From contig CAIXCO010000280.1 of the NCBI GenBank assembly GCA_903917955.1, forward strand, positions 15,530-79,529: a stretch of DNA of 64,000 nucleotides. Reading direction: 5' to 3'. The position numbers were made by a program, and so were the translations under genes. This document shows, in pieces, positions 17,707-26,162 of this stretch. How positions within the stretch are numbered: the stretch's first letter is position 1; the number at the start of each line of letters is the position of its first letter. Below the pieces are notes generated by a model. The model ran no database searches and was not told where the DNA came from. It saw only the letters and a program-made list of their open reading frames with translations. This DNA comes from an uncultured Chlorobiaceae bacterium. GTDB lineage: Bacteria > Bacteroidota > Chlorobiia > Chlorobiales > Chlorobiaceae.

Positions 17707-18018
17707 TTAAGACTTAATTTCAACATCAACGCCGCTTGGAAGTTCGAGCTTCATCAGCATATCAATGGTTCTGGATGTCGGATTTATAATTTCAATCAAC
17801 CTCTTGTGAGAGGAAAAAGAAAACTGCTCACGGGACTTCTTGTCGACATGCGGAGACCGGTTTACGGTATAAACATGCGATTTTGTAGGCAGCGGTATTG
17901 GACCAAAGATAATAGCGTCCGTCTGCTTGACCACATCAATAATCCTTAAAGCCCACTTATCAACCAGGCTATGGTCGTAAGACTTGAGCTTGATTCTTAT
18001 CTTTTGCTGTACAGCCAC
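17707..18018 (-). CDS. rpsJ: 30S ribosomal protein S10
   Basis: This is a 103-aa protein, also the NusE partner of NusB in transcription antitermination. It starts MAVQQKIRIKLKSYDHSLVD, with FGPIPLPTKSHVYTVNRSPH. It is the first gene after the intrinsic terminator that follows tuf, so it begins the S10 part of the gene string. Confidence 0.98.
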   Translation of the reverse strand: MAVQQKIRIKLKSYDHSLVDKWALRIIDVVKQTDAIIFGPIPLPTKSHVYTVNRSPHVDKKSREQFSFSSHKRLIEIINPTSRTIDMLMKLELPSGVDVEIKS

Positions 18019-18045
18019 TTGTCAACCCTGTTTCGTGTTATCAAT

Positions 18046-18076
18046 AAAAAAGGGACGGGATTTATGACCCCGTCCC
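18046..18076 (-). terminator. Intrinsic terminator after tuf
   Basis: On the minus strand, GGGACGGG, a 9-base loop (GTCATAAAT), CCCGTCCC and then six T residues form a textbook rho-independent terminator, 20 bases past the tuf stop. It splits the otherwise continuous str and S10 gene strings, so rpsJ expression needs read-through or a promoter in the 28 bases after the hairpin or within tuf. Confidence 0.9.
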
Positions 18077-18095
18077 GGGACGCCATACAATCTTC

Positions 18096-19277
18096 TTATT
18101 CAATAATCGAGGTAACGGAACCTGCACCAACCGTACGACCGCCCTCACGAATAGCAAAACGCAGCCCTTCATCCATAGCGATAGGGGCAAGCAACTCAAC
18201 CTCTACACCAAGGTTATCACCAGGCATAACCATCTCAACGCCTTCAGGCAGCGTCACAGAACCGGTAACATCTGTGGTACGGAAGTAGAACTGGGGACGG
18301 TAGCCGTTAAAGAACGGAGTATGACGGCCACCCTCTTCTTTCTTCAAAATATAGACCTCAGCCTTGAACTTGGTGTGCGGCTTGATAGTACCTGGTTTGG
18401 CAATAACCATACCACGCTCGAGTTCAGTTTTATCGACACCTCTGAGAAGAAGACCGGCGTTATCACCTGCCTGACCTTCATCAAGAAGCTTCTGGAACAT
18501 TTCGATACCGGTAACAACCGATTTACGCGTTGGTCTCAGACCGACAATTTCAACCTCTTCGTTGATTTTAACACGGCCTCTCTCAATTCTGCCAGTACCA
18601 ACCGTACCACGACCAGAAATTGAGAAGACATCTTCAACCGGCATCAAGAATGGTTTGTCAATGTCGCGAACAGGCTCAGGGATAAATGAATCGACAGCAT
18701 CCATAAGCTCCATAATTGAAGCTTCAGCCTCTGGGTCGCCCTCAAGAGCCTTGAGTGCAGAACCCTTGATGATCGGAATATCGTCACCAGGAAAGTTGTA
18801 CTGGGTCAAAAGCTCTCTCAGCTCAAGCTCAACAAGCTCGATAAGCTCAGGATCAGCAATGTCAACCTTGTTCAGAAAAACAACAAGTGAAGGGACGTTT
18901 ACCTGACGGGCAAGCAGAATGTGCTCGCGTGTTTGAGGCATAGGACCATCGGTACCGGCTACAACAAGAATCGCGCCATCCATCTGGGCAGCACCGGTGA
19001 TCATGTTTTTGATGTAATCAGCGTGGCCAGGACAGTCAATGTGCGCATAGTGACGCTTTTTTGTCTGATACTCAACGTGCGCTGTTGAAATGGTAATACC
19101 GCGTTCCCTCTCTTCAGGAGCCTTGTCGATACTGCCGAAGTCACGCACTGCAGCAAGTCCCTGCTTGGCGAGAACCGAAGTAATCGCAGCGGTCAAGGTT
19201 GTCTTGCCATGATCAACGTGACCAATGGTTCCTATATTGACATGGGGTTTATCCCTTTTGTAGGACTCTTTTGCCAT
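18096..19277 (-). CDS. tuf: Elongation factor Tu
   Basis: This 393-aa GTPase delivers aminoacyl-tRNA to the ribosome. The G motifs are intact: GHVDHGKTT (G1), DCPGHADY (G3) and NKVD (G4), along with RGITISTAHVEYQT (switch I). Domains 2 and 3 are complete, ending GRTVGAGSVTSIIE. It lies 66 bases after fusA and is followed by an intrinsic terminator. Confidence 0.98.
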   Translation of the reverse strand: MAKESYKRDKPHVNIGTIGHVDHGKTTLTAAITSVLAKQGLAAVRDFGSIDKAPEERERGITISTAHVEYQTKKRHYAHIDCPGHADYIKNMITGAAQMDGAILVVAGTDGPMPQTREHILLARQVNVPSLVVFLNKVDIADPELIELVELELRELLTQYNFPGDDIPIIKGSALKALEGDPEAEASIMELMDAVDSFIPEPVRDIDKPFLMPVEDVFSISGRGTVGTGRIERGRVKINEEVEIVGLRPTRKSVVTGIEMFQKLLDEGQAGDNAGLLLRGVDKTELERGMVIAKPGTIKPHTKFKAEVYILKKEEGGRHTPFFNGYRPQFYFRTTDVTGSVTLPEGVEMVMPGDNLGVEVELLAPIAMDEGLRFAIREGGRTVGAGSVTSIIE

Positions 19278-19343
19278 AACTTATCTCCGTGTCGGTTATC
19301 TGTTATTGTTTGTGTAATTAAATCTGATACAGCCGTCGCCCGC

Positions 19344-21458
19344 CTAGTCCGAATCCTTGCTTGTCCTCTTCTCCTGCAAAGCCTCCGCAATGCTGCGTGG
19401 AACTTCGCGATAACAGTCAAACTCCATCGAATAATTCGCCCTTCCCTGACTCATCGAACGCAAATCGGTCGAATAACCGAACATTGCTGAAAGCGGAACC
19501 TTGGCGTTGACAAACTGAGCGCCAGCCCTCTGGCCCATACCTTCGATATGACCACGACGACTCGACAAATCACCCATGACATCACCAAGATATTCCTCTG
19601 GTGTAACAACCTCAACCTTCATGATCGGCTCAAGCAAAACCGGAGCAGCCTTTTTAGCCGCACCCTTGAACCCGATTGAACCGGCAATCTTGAATGCCAT
19701 TTCCGAAGAGTCAACCTCATGATACTTGCCATCCAAAAGGGTGACCTTGATATCCTGCATCGGATAACCTGCAACAACACCGCCTTTCATCGCCTGCTGC
19801 ACACCGGCATTAACTGCTGGAATATATTCTCTCGGAATAACTCCACCCTTGACAGCATCAACAAACTCATATCCTTTTCCCTCTTCAAGCGGCTCAACGC
19901 GGAGAACAACCAGACCGAACTGACCCTTACCACCGGACTGACGAACAAATTTGCCCTCAAACTCCACCGACTCCCTAATCGTTTCACGATAAGCAACCTG
20001 CGGCTTTCCAACATTGGCTTCGACCTTGAACTCACGTTTGAGGCGATCAACCAAAATTTCAAGATGAAGCTCACCCATACCAGCAATCAACGTCTGACCA
20101 GTCTCATCATCAGTCTTAACCTTGAAGGTCGGATCCTCTTCAGCGAGCTTGGCAAGTGACATGCCGAGCCTGTCAGAATCACTCTTGGTTTTCGGCTCGA
20201 TGGCAATCTGGATAACAGGCTCAGGAAAAACCATTTTCTCAAGTACCACTGGATGATTTTCATCACAAATGGTATCGCCTGTCCTCACATCTTTCAAACC
20301 AACTGCCGCTGCGATATCACCGCAATAAACACAATCTATATCCTCTCTCTTGTTGGAATGCATCTGAAGCACCCTGCCGATCCGCTCTTTTTTGCCAGTC
20401 ATGGTATTGAGTACATAACTGCCAGCTTTGAGGAAACCGGAATAAACCCTGAAAAATGTAAGCTTTCCAACAAATGGATCCGTTGCAATCTTGAAGGCAA
20501 GAGCTGCAAATGGCTCCTCATCTTTCGGCTCGCGACTCACCGACTCCTCGGTACGTGGATGATGCCCTTCAACAGCACCAACATCGACCGGAGAAGCAAG
20601 ATACTCGACTACAGCATCAAGCATAAACTGAACACCCTTGTTCTTGAAAGAGGAACCGCAAAGTACCGGAATAATGGTAACCTTGAGTGTCGCCTGGCGC
20701 AACACGTTTCTTACCTCTTCCTCAGTGATCTCCTCACCATTCAAATATTTTTCGAGAAGCGTGTCGTTATGCTCCGAAACCGCCTCAAGCATATTGATCC
20801 GCCATGTACGAGCCTCATTCTGAAGGTCGTGCGGAATCTCGACTTCATCATAAGTGCTGCCATCTTCTTTATTATAGATGATACCTTTCATTCTGATAAG
20901 ATCAACGAAACCGGCAAAAATCTCGCCTTCGCCAATCGGTATCTGAAGAGGAACCGGGTTGGCACTGAGCCGCTCCCTGATAGCCTTGACCGTATCAAAA
21001 AAGTTTGCACCAGTCCTGTCCATCTTGTTGATGTAGGCAATCCTTGGCACACCATACTTGTTCGCCTGGCGCCAGACCGTTTCAGACTGAGGCTCTACTC
21101 CACCAACCGCACAAAAAAGCGCTACAGCACCGTCAAGCACACGCAGGGAACGTTCAACTTCAACCGTAAAATCAACATGGCCAGGTGTATCGATAATATT
21201 GATACGATGATTGACACCGACATAATTACCAAACTTCGGTACCCAGAAACAGGTTGTCGCAGCAGAAGTGATGGTAATACCACGCTCCTTCTCCTGATCC
21301 ATCCAGTCCATCGTTGCACCACCATCATGCACTTCACCCATACGATGCAAGCGACCGGTATAATAGAGAATTCTCTCTGTTGTCGTCGTCTTTCCGGCAT
21401 CAATGTGAGCCATGATACCGATATTGCGTACTTTATCTAAATCAACCAGCCTTGCCAT
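19344..21458 (-). CDS. fusA: Elongation factor G
   Basis: This 704-aa translocase GTPase starts MARLVDLDKVRNIGIMAHID, with AHIDAGKTTTTERIL (G1), DTPGHVDFTVEVERSLRVLD (G3) and NKMDRTGANF (G4). Domain IV is present (FVRQSGGKGQFG; GSIGFKGAAKKA), ending MEFDCYREVPRSIAEALQEK. It has the expected length and lies between rpsG and tuf as in the classical str operon. Confidence 0.98.
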   Translation of the reverse strand: MARLVDLDKVRNIGIMAHIDAGKTTTTERILYYTGRLHRMGEVHDGGATMDWMDQEKERGITITSAATTCFWVPKFGNYVGVNHRINIIDTPGHVDFTVEVERSLRVLDGAVALFCAVGGVEPQSETVWRQANKYGVPRIAYINKMDRTGANFFDTVKAIRERLSANPVPLQIPIGEGEIFAGFVDLIRMKGIIYNKEDGSTYDEVEIPHDLQNEARTWRINMLEAVSEHNDTLLEKYLNGEEITEEEVRNVLRQATLKVTIIPVLCGSSFKNKGVQFMLDAVVEYLASPVDVGAVEGHHPRTEESVSREPKDEEPFAALAFKIATDPFVGKLTFFRVYSGFLKAGSYVLNTMTGKKERIGRVLQMHSNKREDIDCVYCGDIAAAVGLKDVRTGDTICDENHPVVLEKMVFPEPVIQIAIEPKTKSDSDRLGMSLAKLAEEDPTFKVKTDDETGQTLIAGMGELHLEILVDRLKREFKVEANVGKPQVAYRETIRESVEFEGKFVRQSGGKGQFGLVVLRVEPLEEGKGYEFVDAVKGGVIPREYIPAVNAGVQQAMKGGVVAGYPMQDIKVTLLDGKYHEVDSSEMAFKIAGSIGFKGAAKKAAPVLLEPIMKVEVVTPEEYLGDVMGDLSSRRGHIEGMGQRAGAQFVNAKVPLSAMFGYSTDLRSMSQGRANYSMEFDCYREVPRSIAEALQEKRTSKDSD

Positions 21459-21498
21459 AACAAAATTTTAGACCTTTTATCCACACTTTGACAAACTC

Positions 21499-21966
21499 TC
21501 AGAACCTGAAATGCGCAAATGCCTTGTTCGCATCAGCCATACGATGTACCTCATCACGCTTTTTCACCGACGCACCCTGCTCATTGGCAGCATCCATCAG
21601 CTCAGCAGCAAGCTTCTCAGCCATTGAGCGGCCACCACGCTTTTTAGCATAAATCTTCAACCAACGAAATGCAAGCGCACCTCTGCGGGAAGCCTTGACC
21701 TCCATAGGAATCTGGTAGGTCGCGCCGCCAACCCTCTTGCTCCGAACCTCAACGACCGGCGCAATATGCGACATAGCCTTGCGGTACACTTCAAGCGGAT
21801 CCTCTCCAGCAAGTTTCTCGGCAATGATAGCAAACGCATCATAGACTATCTTTGTAGCAACAGCCTTCTTACCATCAAGCATCACAGCATTGATAAAACG
21901 GGCAACACTCTCATCCCCGTAACGGAAATCAACACCGATTCTTTTATAGCCAACTTTTTTGGGCAT
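21499..21966 (-). CDS. rpsG: 30S ribosomal protein S7
   Basis: S7 nucleates assembly of the 30S head. The 155-aa product shows VARFINAVMLDGKKAVATKI, VGGATYQIPMEVKASRRGAL and the ending VHRMADANKAFAHFRF. It lies between rpsL and fusA. Confidence 0.98.
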   Translation of the reverse strand: MPKKVGYKRIGVDFRYGDESVARFINAVMLDGKKAVATKIVYDAFAIIAEKLAGEDPLEVYRKAMSHIAPVVEVRSKRVGGATYQIPMEVKASRRGALAFRWLKIYAKKRGGRSMAEKLAAELMDAANEQGASVKKRDEVHRMADANKAFAHFRF

Positions 21967-21998
21967 GTTCTTCTCTGAATTTATGATTCTGTTTTTAC

Positions 21999-22409
21999 CT
22001 ACCTCTTACCCTTGCCCTTGACAGGAGCTGGCACACCAGCTTTCGGCTGTTTTGCTCCGTATTTCGACCTACTCTGCTTACGATCAGAAACACCGGACGT
22101 ATCGAGCGAACCGCGCACAATGTGATAGCGCACACCAGGAAGATCCTTTACCCTGCCGCCGCGAATCAAAACGATTGAATGCTCCTGCAGGTTATGACCT
22201 TCTCCCGGAATATATGCCGTAACTTCAATCTTGTTAGACAACCTTACACGCGCAACTTTCCGTAACGCTGAGTTAGGTTTTTTTGGAGTTGTCGTGTAAA
22301 CACGCGTACAAACCCCGCGCTTCTGTGGGCATTTTTCAAGCGCTGGTGACGCTGTTTTTGAGGCTTTTACACTTCTTCCGAGCCTGATGAGCTGCTGAAT
22401 CGTCGGCAT
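21999..22409 (-). CDS. rpsL: 30S ribosomal protein S12
   Basis: S12 is the decoding-site protein. The ATG at 22409 gives 136 aa starting MPTIQQLIRLGRSVKASKTA; the frame remains open upstream to 22517 but that leader is not family sequence. TTTPKKPNSALRKVARVRLS carries the Lys residues whose changes give streptomycin resistance, here in the normal state, and KDLPGVRYHIVRG follows. It is the first gene of the ribosomal block; accessory DNA begins right upstream. Confidence 0.97.
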   Translation of the reverse strand: MPTIQQLIRLGRSVKASKTASPALEKCPQKRGVCTRVYTTTPKKPNSALRKVARVRLSNKIEVTAYIPGEGHNLQEHSIVLIRGGRVKDLPGVRYHIVRGSLDTSGVSDRKQSRSKYGAKQPKAGVPAPVKGKGKR

Positions 22410-22639
22410 ACTGAAACTCTCTTTCTTTTTAAAAAACCTCTGATTACAAAAAAACGCAATGCAATGCTTAAAAATCCATAAGGACAGACAATGTAAGCGA
22501 ATTATGAAAAAAACCAAAACCTAAATGAATATATTTCGTCTTCTGATGAAAAAAATTCTTTACATCCGCTCAGCCCCGCTTGAAGAGAGCAACCGTCCGT
22601 ACGGAGCTCACCAAAACTTCCCTTTATTACTATAGATCT

Positions 22640-23001
22640 CTCTTCGCCAACCCGTCTCAGCGCGACGCCAAAGCTCAAGCAAATCAACGCATTTCCGCTC
22701 GATCCAGAGCTTGACCTCTCGGCGGGCAATTTCTTTCCGGAGGGCTCCAATTTCGGAGTCTTCATGGATTCATGTCCCGATCGCTGGGGCCAACTCCTGA
22801 TGAAACGGAGGGAGGCGATCGAGGCAAAAGAGGAGGGGCGCACACCAAGATCTCTTGGCCCATGGGATTTCCTGTTGGGAGTCCAGGACTGCACACGCAT
22901 GGGCGCCTTGGGTTTAGCGGGCAGGAGTGCTCGGTGGCGGAGCATTTGTTTTGTTGCGGCAACTGACAACACCGCAAACTCGTGAATGCTGCCTGCGCTG
23001 G
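22640..23001 (+). pseudogene. Decayed fragment of a HipA-family toxin kinase
   Basis: No intact ORF covers this stretch. The reading frame containing 22698-22985 spells LDPELDLSAGNFFPEGSNFG, VFMDSCPDRWGQLLMKRREA and PWDFLLGVQDCTRMGAL, the conserved middle of the N-terminal domain of HipA-type serine kinases. After MGAL the frame is lost, and matching text (LRQLTTPQTRECCLRWLALK) continues in another frame and then stops. The kinase domain is missing. It directly abuts the ribosomal block. A HipB-like regulator sits at the far end of the accessory region (62917). Confidence 0.72.
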
Positions 23002-23283
23002 TTGGCACTCAAGTTTTAATAACTTCCAACAGCAAATCATTCCTGAAATGCTGATACATTGTATAGCGAAATACTCAATCCCCCCTCTTACGCCAGTCAG
23101 GAAAAAAACGGAAGCATTTTTCATGCCAGAATTACGTCCAATAACTTATATTGGAAAAAAAGCGAGGGTGATGCTTATGCCAATTCCAATGTTGAGCAGG
23201 TCATAACCAAATTAATCGCCGAAAAAGGCACATGAAAGGAACTCTACAAAAATGAGCCCGGTTTGAAAAAGGGAGGTACTAAC

Positions 23284-23514
23284 ATGCCAATGACAATAAA
23301 AAAAATTGAATCAGAAGCTCTCAATCTGGATATGCACTCCCGAAGCAGGCTCGTTGGAAAGTTGCTCTTGAGTCTGGATGAGCCAACAGTGTCGGAAGTC
23401 GAACAACTTTGGCTGGATGAAGCAGAAAGGCGACTTGATGATTATCGTGCAGGGAAGGTTCACGGTATTTCTGGTGACGAAGTATTCAAAAGAGCGATAA
23501 GCGAGTTGTCATGA
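23284..23514 (+). CDS. Antitoxin of a ParE-type module (putative addiction module component family)
   Basis: This 76-aa protein starts MPMTIKKIESEALNLDMHSR and has the pattern of the small 'addiction module component' antitoxins: a helical N-terminus (SRLVGKLLLSLDEPTVSEVE), then LWLDEAERRLDDYRAGKVHG and a SGDEVF tail. GGGAGG seven bases before the ATG at 23284 fixes the start; a frame start at 23263 is unlikely. The stop overlaps the toxin ATG (ATGA), so translation is coupled. Confidence 0.85.
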   Translation: MPMTIKKIESEALNLDMHSRSRLVGKLLLSLDEPTVSEVEQLWLDEAERRLDDYRAGKVHGISGDEVFKRAISELS

Positions 23515-23813
23515 ACTTCGAATTCTTGCCGGAAGCAGATGAAGAGTTTCGGGAGGCTTCCCGCTACTACGAAAATGCAGCTCCAGGGGTAGGCTTGGCA
23601 TTTATTGCTGAAGTACATAGGGTAATATCAATAGTTATTTCCAATCCCCTTGCCACAAAACAAATAAGAGGCACTATCCGCAGCAAAGTACTCCTTCATT
23701 TTCCTTATAGCTTGTTCTATTCCATTGAATCCGATTTAATTTTGATAGTCGCTGTAGCCCATCAAAAAAGGCGTCCAACATACTGGCGAAGCAGATTAAA
23801 ACGTATGGAATGA
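23511..23813 (+). CDS. ParE/RelE-superfamily toxin
   Basis: This 100-aa protein starts MNFEFLPEADEEFREASRYY with the usual ParE-like layout: an early EF/YY helix, GLAFIAEVHRVISIVISNPL, then strands with a conserved Arg (RGTIRSKVLLHFPYSLFYSI) and IVAVAHQKRRPTYWRSRL at the end. It forms a coupled pair with the preceding antitoxin. ParE proteins poison gyrase and RelE proteins cut mRNA; sequence alone does not settle which applies. Confidence 0.85.
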   Translation: MNFEFLPEADEEFREASRYYENAAPGVGLAFIAEVHRVISIVISNPLATKQIRGTIRSKVLLHFPYSLFYSIESDLILIVAVAHQKRRPTYWRSRLKRME

Positions 23814-23939
23814 GACGTTCACCCATAGTACACCTCTATAATCATATCCGATAACTCTCTTGTGCTGTGACGATACCAATACTCACGAATTGGCCAACAG
23901 CGAACTCATCAACCTGTTGAACCCTGAGTTTCCGCACTA

Positions 23940-25143
23940 ATGTCATGTCACTCTTCAATTGTCGGATAAAGTCGTAACAGCTTTATTCTCGCCTTTTCGT
24001 TTGTAAAACGCCAATTTATCTTGGAATTTTTATTGTTTCGTTCCATCTCCCATGCTGCAACTTCCGACCTGACTTCTGTAATCGTATCAATGCGACGGTT
24101 CAAGCATTGAGTCGTCAAAACTCTCAATTCTATCTCTGCCATATTCAACCAGCTTCCGTGTTTTGGGGTATACACAAACTCGAACCTATCCAATAACTCC
24201 TTTGCTTTATTTGGTTTAAGTGTATGATATAATGATCCTGGCTCATGCGTATTGAGGTTGTCCATCACCAGCGTAATCCGTTTTGCATGCTTGTACTAAT
24301 TGGCTATTTCTTCAAGGAATTTTGCCCAGTCAGGTCTTTTTCTGTTTGTGGTTATTTGAACCATCCGTTTTCCGACCAACGGTTCATTGGCCATAAAAAT
24401 ATTACAGGTACCATTCCTGCTGTATTCATAATCATATCTGGCCAACTGCCCAGCTCTTGCCGGTATCGGTGTTCTTGTTTCAGCAATCAACTGCTTTGGT
24501 GATTCATCCATGCAGACAACCGGGTACAGGGGGTCATAAGGTTGCTTATAAACGTCAAGCACCATCTCCATATGTGCCACAAAATTCCCATCACTGAGCG
24601 GAGGAATTATCCATCCATCCTTTTTCCAAGGCTTAATGACGTTTTTTTTAAAACCCTTCGGACGGTCTCATAGGAAATATTGTCCACATAGTCCAGTTCG
24701 ACTACCTTATCTACCAATAAGCTAAGGGTCCACCGTTTATGCCCTTCGGGTGCGGGTGAGCAGCTCAGGGCTATCAAATGAGCTTCAAAGTCCCCATCTG
24801 CTTTCCTGCGATACACTTGTATTGACGGCTTTCCTGTGAGGGCCACATCAAAACCCTCCTCTATAAATCGCTTTTTTACCCGGTCTATCGTTTTCATGCT
24901 GATATTCAGAACGCACGCAATGGTTTCGTTTATTGAACGTTCTATCTGGTATTCGCCTTCATCACAAGCCAGTAAAATCAAGGCATTCAGCATCGTTTGA
25001 GCCGCGCGCTTTCCTTTGTTACTGAGTGCATTCAGTTCTTTTCTCTCTTCTTGGGTCAGGGTCACTTTGTACTTCTTCATAGTCAAATCTTGGTTGGTGA
25101 TTATGAAGAATGAGATAACGCTTTTATACGAATGACATGACAC
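23940..25143. mobile_element. IS630-family insertion sequence (inactivated), flanked by TA
   Basis: The ends are imperfect inverted repeats: ATGTCATGTCACTC at 23940-23953 and, on the other strand, GTGTCATGTCATTC ending at 25143 (12 of 14 match). Both ends abut a TA dinucleotide (23938-23939 and 25144-25145), the target duplication expected of IS630/Tc1-mariner elements. Length is 1204 bp. The element carries one transposase on the minus strand, now broken. It lies between the ParE module and the DUF1566 gene. Confidence 0.88.
23948..25080 (-). pseudogene. IS630-family transposase, disrupted
   Basis: The transposase reads in three pieces. The N-terminal helix-turn-helix part starts at 25080 (MKKYKVTLTQEERKELNALS) and runs to 24607. 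After a frameshift, a second piece (24580-24296) holds the first catalytic Asp context VVCMDESPKQLI. An in-frame TAG at 24296-24298 then splits off the last piece with TLVMDNLNTHEPGSLYHTL (second Asp) and TPKHGSWLNMAEIEL (catalytic Glu region). The DDE residues survive but the chain cannot be made as one protein. Confidence 0.88.
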
Positions 25144-25210
25144 TAATTGGCGAAGTCGGGAGACGTTACTGTGATGGGCAACTTCACGTTATGCAAAATA
25201 TTTTTCGACT

Positions 25211-25225
25211 GGGGGCTTTGCCCCC
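25211..25225. repeat. GC-rich hairpin GGGGGC-TTT-GCCCCC downstream of the DUF1566 gene
   Basis: A perfect 6-bp stem with a 3-base loop lies 33 bases past the stop of the DUF1566 gene. On the gene's strand it is followed by AGTCGAAAAAT, not a T run, so it is a poor rho-independent terminator. Hairpins just downstream of variable repeats are known in diversity-generating retroelements; given the C-terminus of the neighbouring gene that is a possibility, not a demonstration. Confidence 0.6.
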
Positions 25226-25257
25226 GGTACCCCCTTAATTGTTTAATTGATAAATGG

Positions 25258-25383
25258 TTAAAAAGCCCGCACAGCCCGAACCCGACCGTGGCGCGTCTTA
25301 ATGTTCCAGCCCTGGCCCCCACTGCCGAAGGACTGGCTCCATGCGCTACCCGCACCGATCTCCGTAGAACTCCAGTAGCCGTT
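25258..25383 (-). repeat. Candidate retroelement variable repeat (last 41 codons of the DUF1566 gene)
   Basis: The codons from Asn-Gly-Tyr-Trp to the stop alternate fixed scaffold residues (YWSSTE, AW, Q, F, G, Q, K and the ending RVRAVRAF) with interspersed positions such as IGAGS, GS, GWNI and TRHG. Most of those interspersed codons end in C or T (ATC, GGT, GGT, AGC, AGC, TCC, GGC, AGT, GGC, GGC, AAC, ATT, CGC, CAC, GGT). That is what adenine-directed mutagenesis of AAC/AAT template codons would leave. No matching template repeat or reverse transcriptase is in the window. Confidence 0.5.
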
Positions 25384-26064
25384 AACCGCAAAACCGCCAA
25401 CAACATTTCTATTACTGCATAGTTGCGCCAGCTCGTCTCTGCTTGGCAAAAACCAGTCGCTACGCCCACCACCTCGATACGCTTGTGCTACCGCAGCAGC
25501 ACTGTTCGGATAGCGCGATGGTGAATATTTTGTCAGTATTTTTTCTGTATTTGATCTTCCAGTTCCGATTCCTGTGCTTGTACCCAATAAACCATAAGCA
25601 TAATCCGGAGCATCGGCATTCTTGTCTTCGCCTGTACTCCATCGAAAAAAAATTCCTGTTGATCCATAAGTTGCACCCCATTGGTCTGTATACGGTTTGC
25701 AAATATCCTCCCTGGCTACAATCAAGCCATGCTGCCCACTGGCATCAACGTAAAATACAATGCCTCCGCCATATTCGTCGTTGATTTTGAGTCTCCCTGA
25801 AGAGTCAGGGGTAGTATGCGAAGTATAGTGGGAGCTGTAGGAACTGTATTGAGAAGAGTAGGGAGAATACGAGCTATATTGCGCACGATCGTAGGAGGAG
25901 TAGGAGGAGGAGTAGGAGGAAGAGTACATGTAGTGGGAGTAGTATTCATACCCTGCGAACGCATCACGCCCTAACGCAAGAGAGGTTATTGCGCCTGCAG
26001 CACTGAGCGCCAGCATTTTTATCGCCTCTCGTCGGTTTATCGTTTTTTCTGGTTTATCATCCAT
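25258..26064 (-). CDS. Tat-exported Tyr/Ser-rich protein with C-terminal DUF1566 domain
   Basis: This 268-aa protein starts at the ATG 26064, with AAGGAG upstream. A twin-arginine signal is seen: INRREAIKML at residues 9-18, then a hydrophobic stretch and DAFAG (AxA cleavage near residue 38). Residues 39-83 are almost only Tyr and Ser, in YSS/SSY steps. Residues about 98-268 form a DUF1566 (C-type-lectin/FGE-like fold) domain with GGGIVFYVDASGQHGLIVA, FLPSRDELAQL and a C-terminal YWSSTE...RVRAVRAF. It follows a radical-SAM/GT9 operon by 98 bases on the same strand, which makes it the likely substrate or product. Its C-terminus resembles a retroelement variable region. Exact function is unknown. 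Confidence 0.82.
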   Translation of the reverse strand: MDDKPEKTINRREAIKMLALSAAGAITSLALGRDAFAGYEYYSHYMYSSSYSSSYSSYDRAQYSSYSPYSSQYSSYSSHYTSHTTPDSSGRLKINDEYGGGIVFYVDASGQHGLIVAREDICKPYTDQWGATYGSTGIFFRWSTGEDKNADAPDYAYGLLGTSTGIGTGRSNTEKILTKYSPSRYPNSAAAVAQAYRGGGRSDWFLPSRDELAQLCSNRNVVGGFAVNGYWSSTEIGAGSAWSQSFGSGGQGWNIKTRHGRVRAVRAF

Positions 26065-26162
26065 GCTCACTCTCCTTTCGCTTTTGAATTAATGGTTGCA
26101 AGTGGATACGATTCAGAGAAATTACTTTTTTTAGTCTTTACAGCAAAAACTTTCCCGGGCGC

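Noticed and set aside
20253..21440. 395-aa open frame on the plus strand opposite fusA
   Set aside because: It is antisense to a certain fusA gene and has no recognisable family text or ribosome site; long shadow frames are common opposite conserved genes.
22502..23124. Two overlapping minus-strand frames (168 and 120 aa) upstream of rpsL
   Set aside because: They are antisense to the HipA-like text and low in recognisable content; the plus strand carries the family signature.
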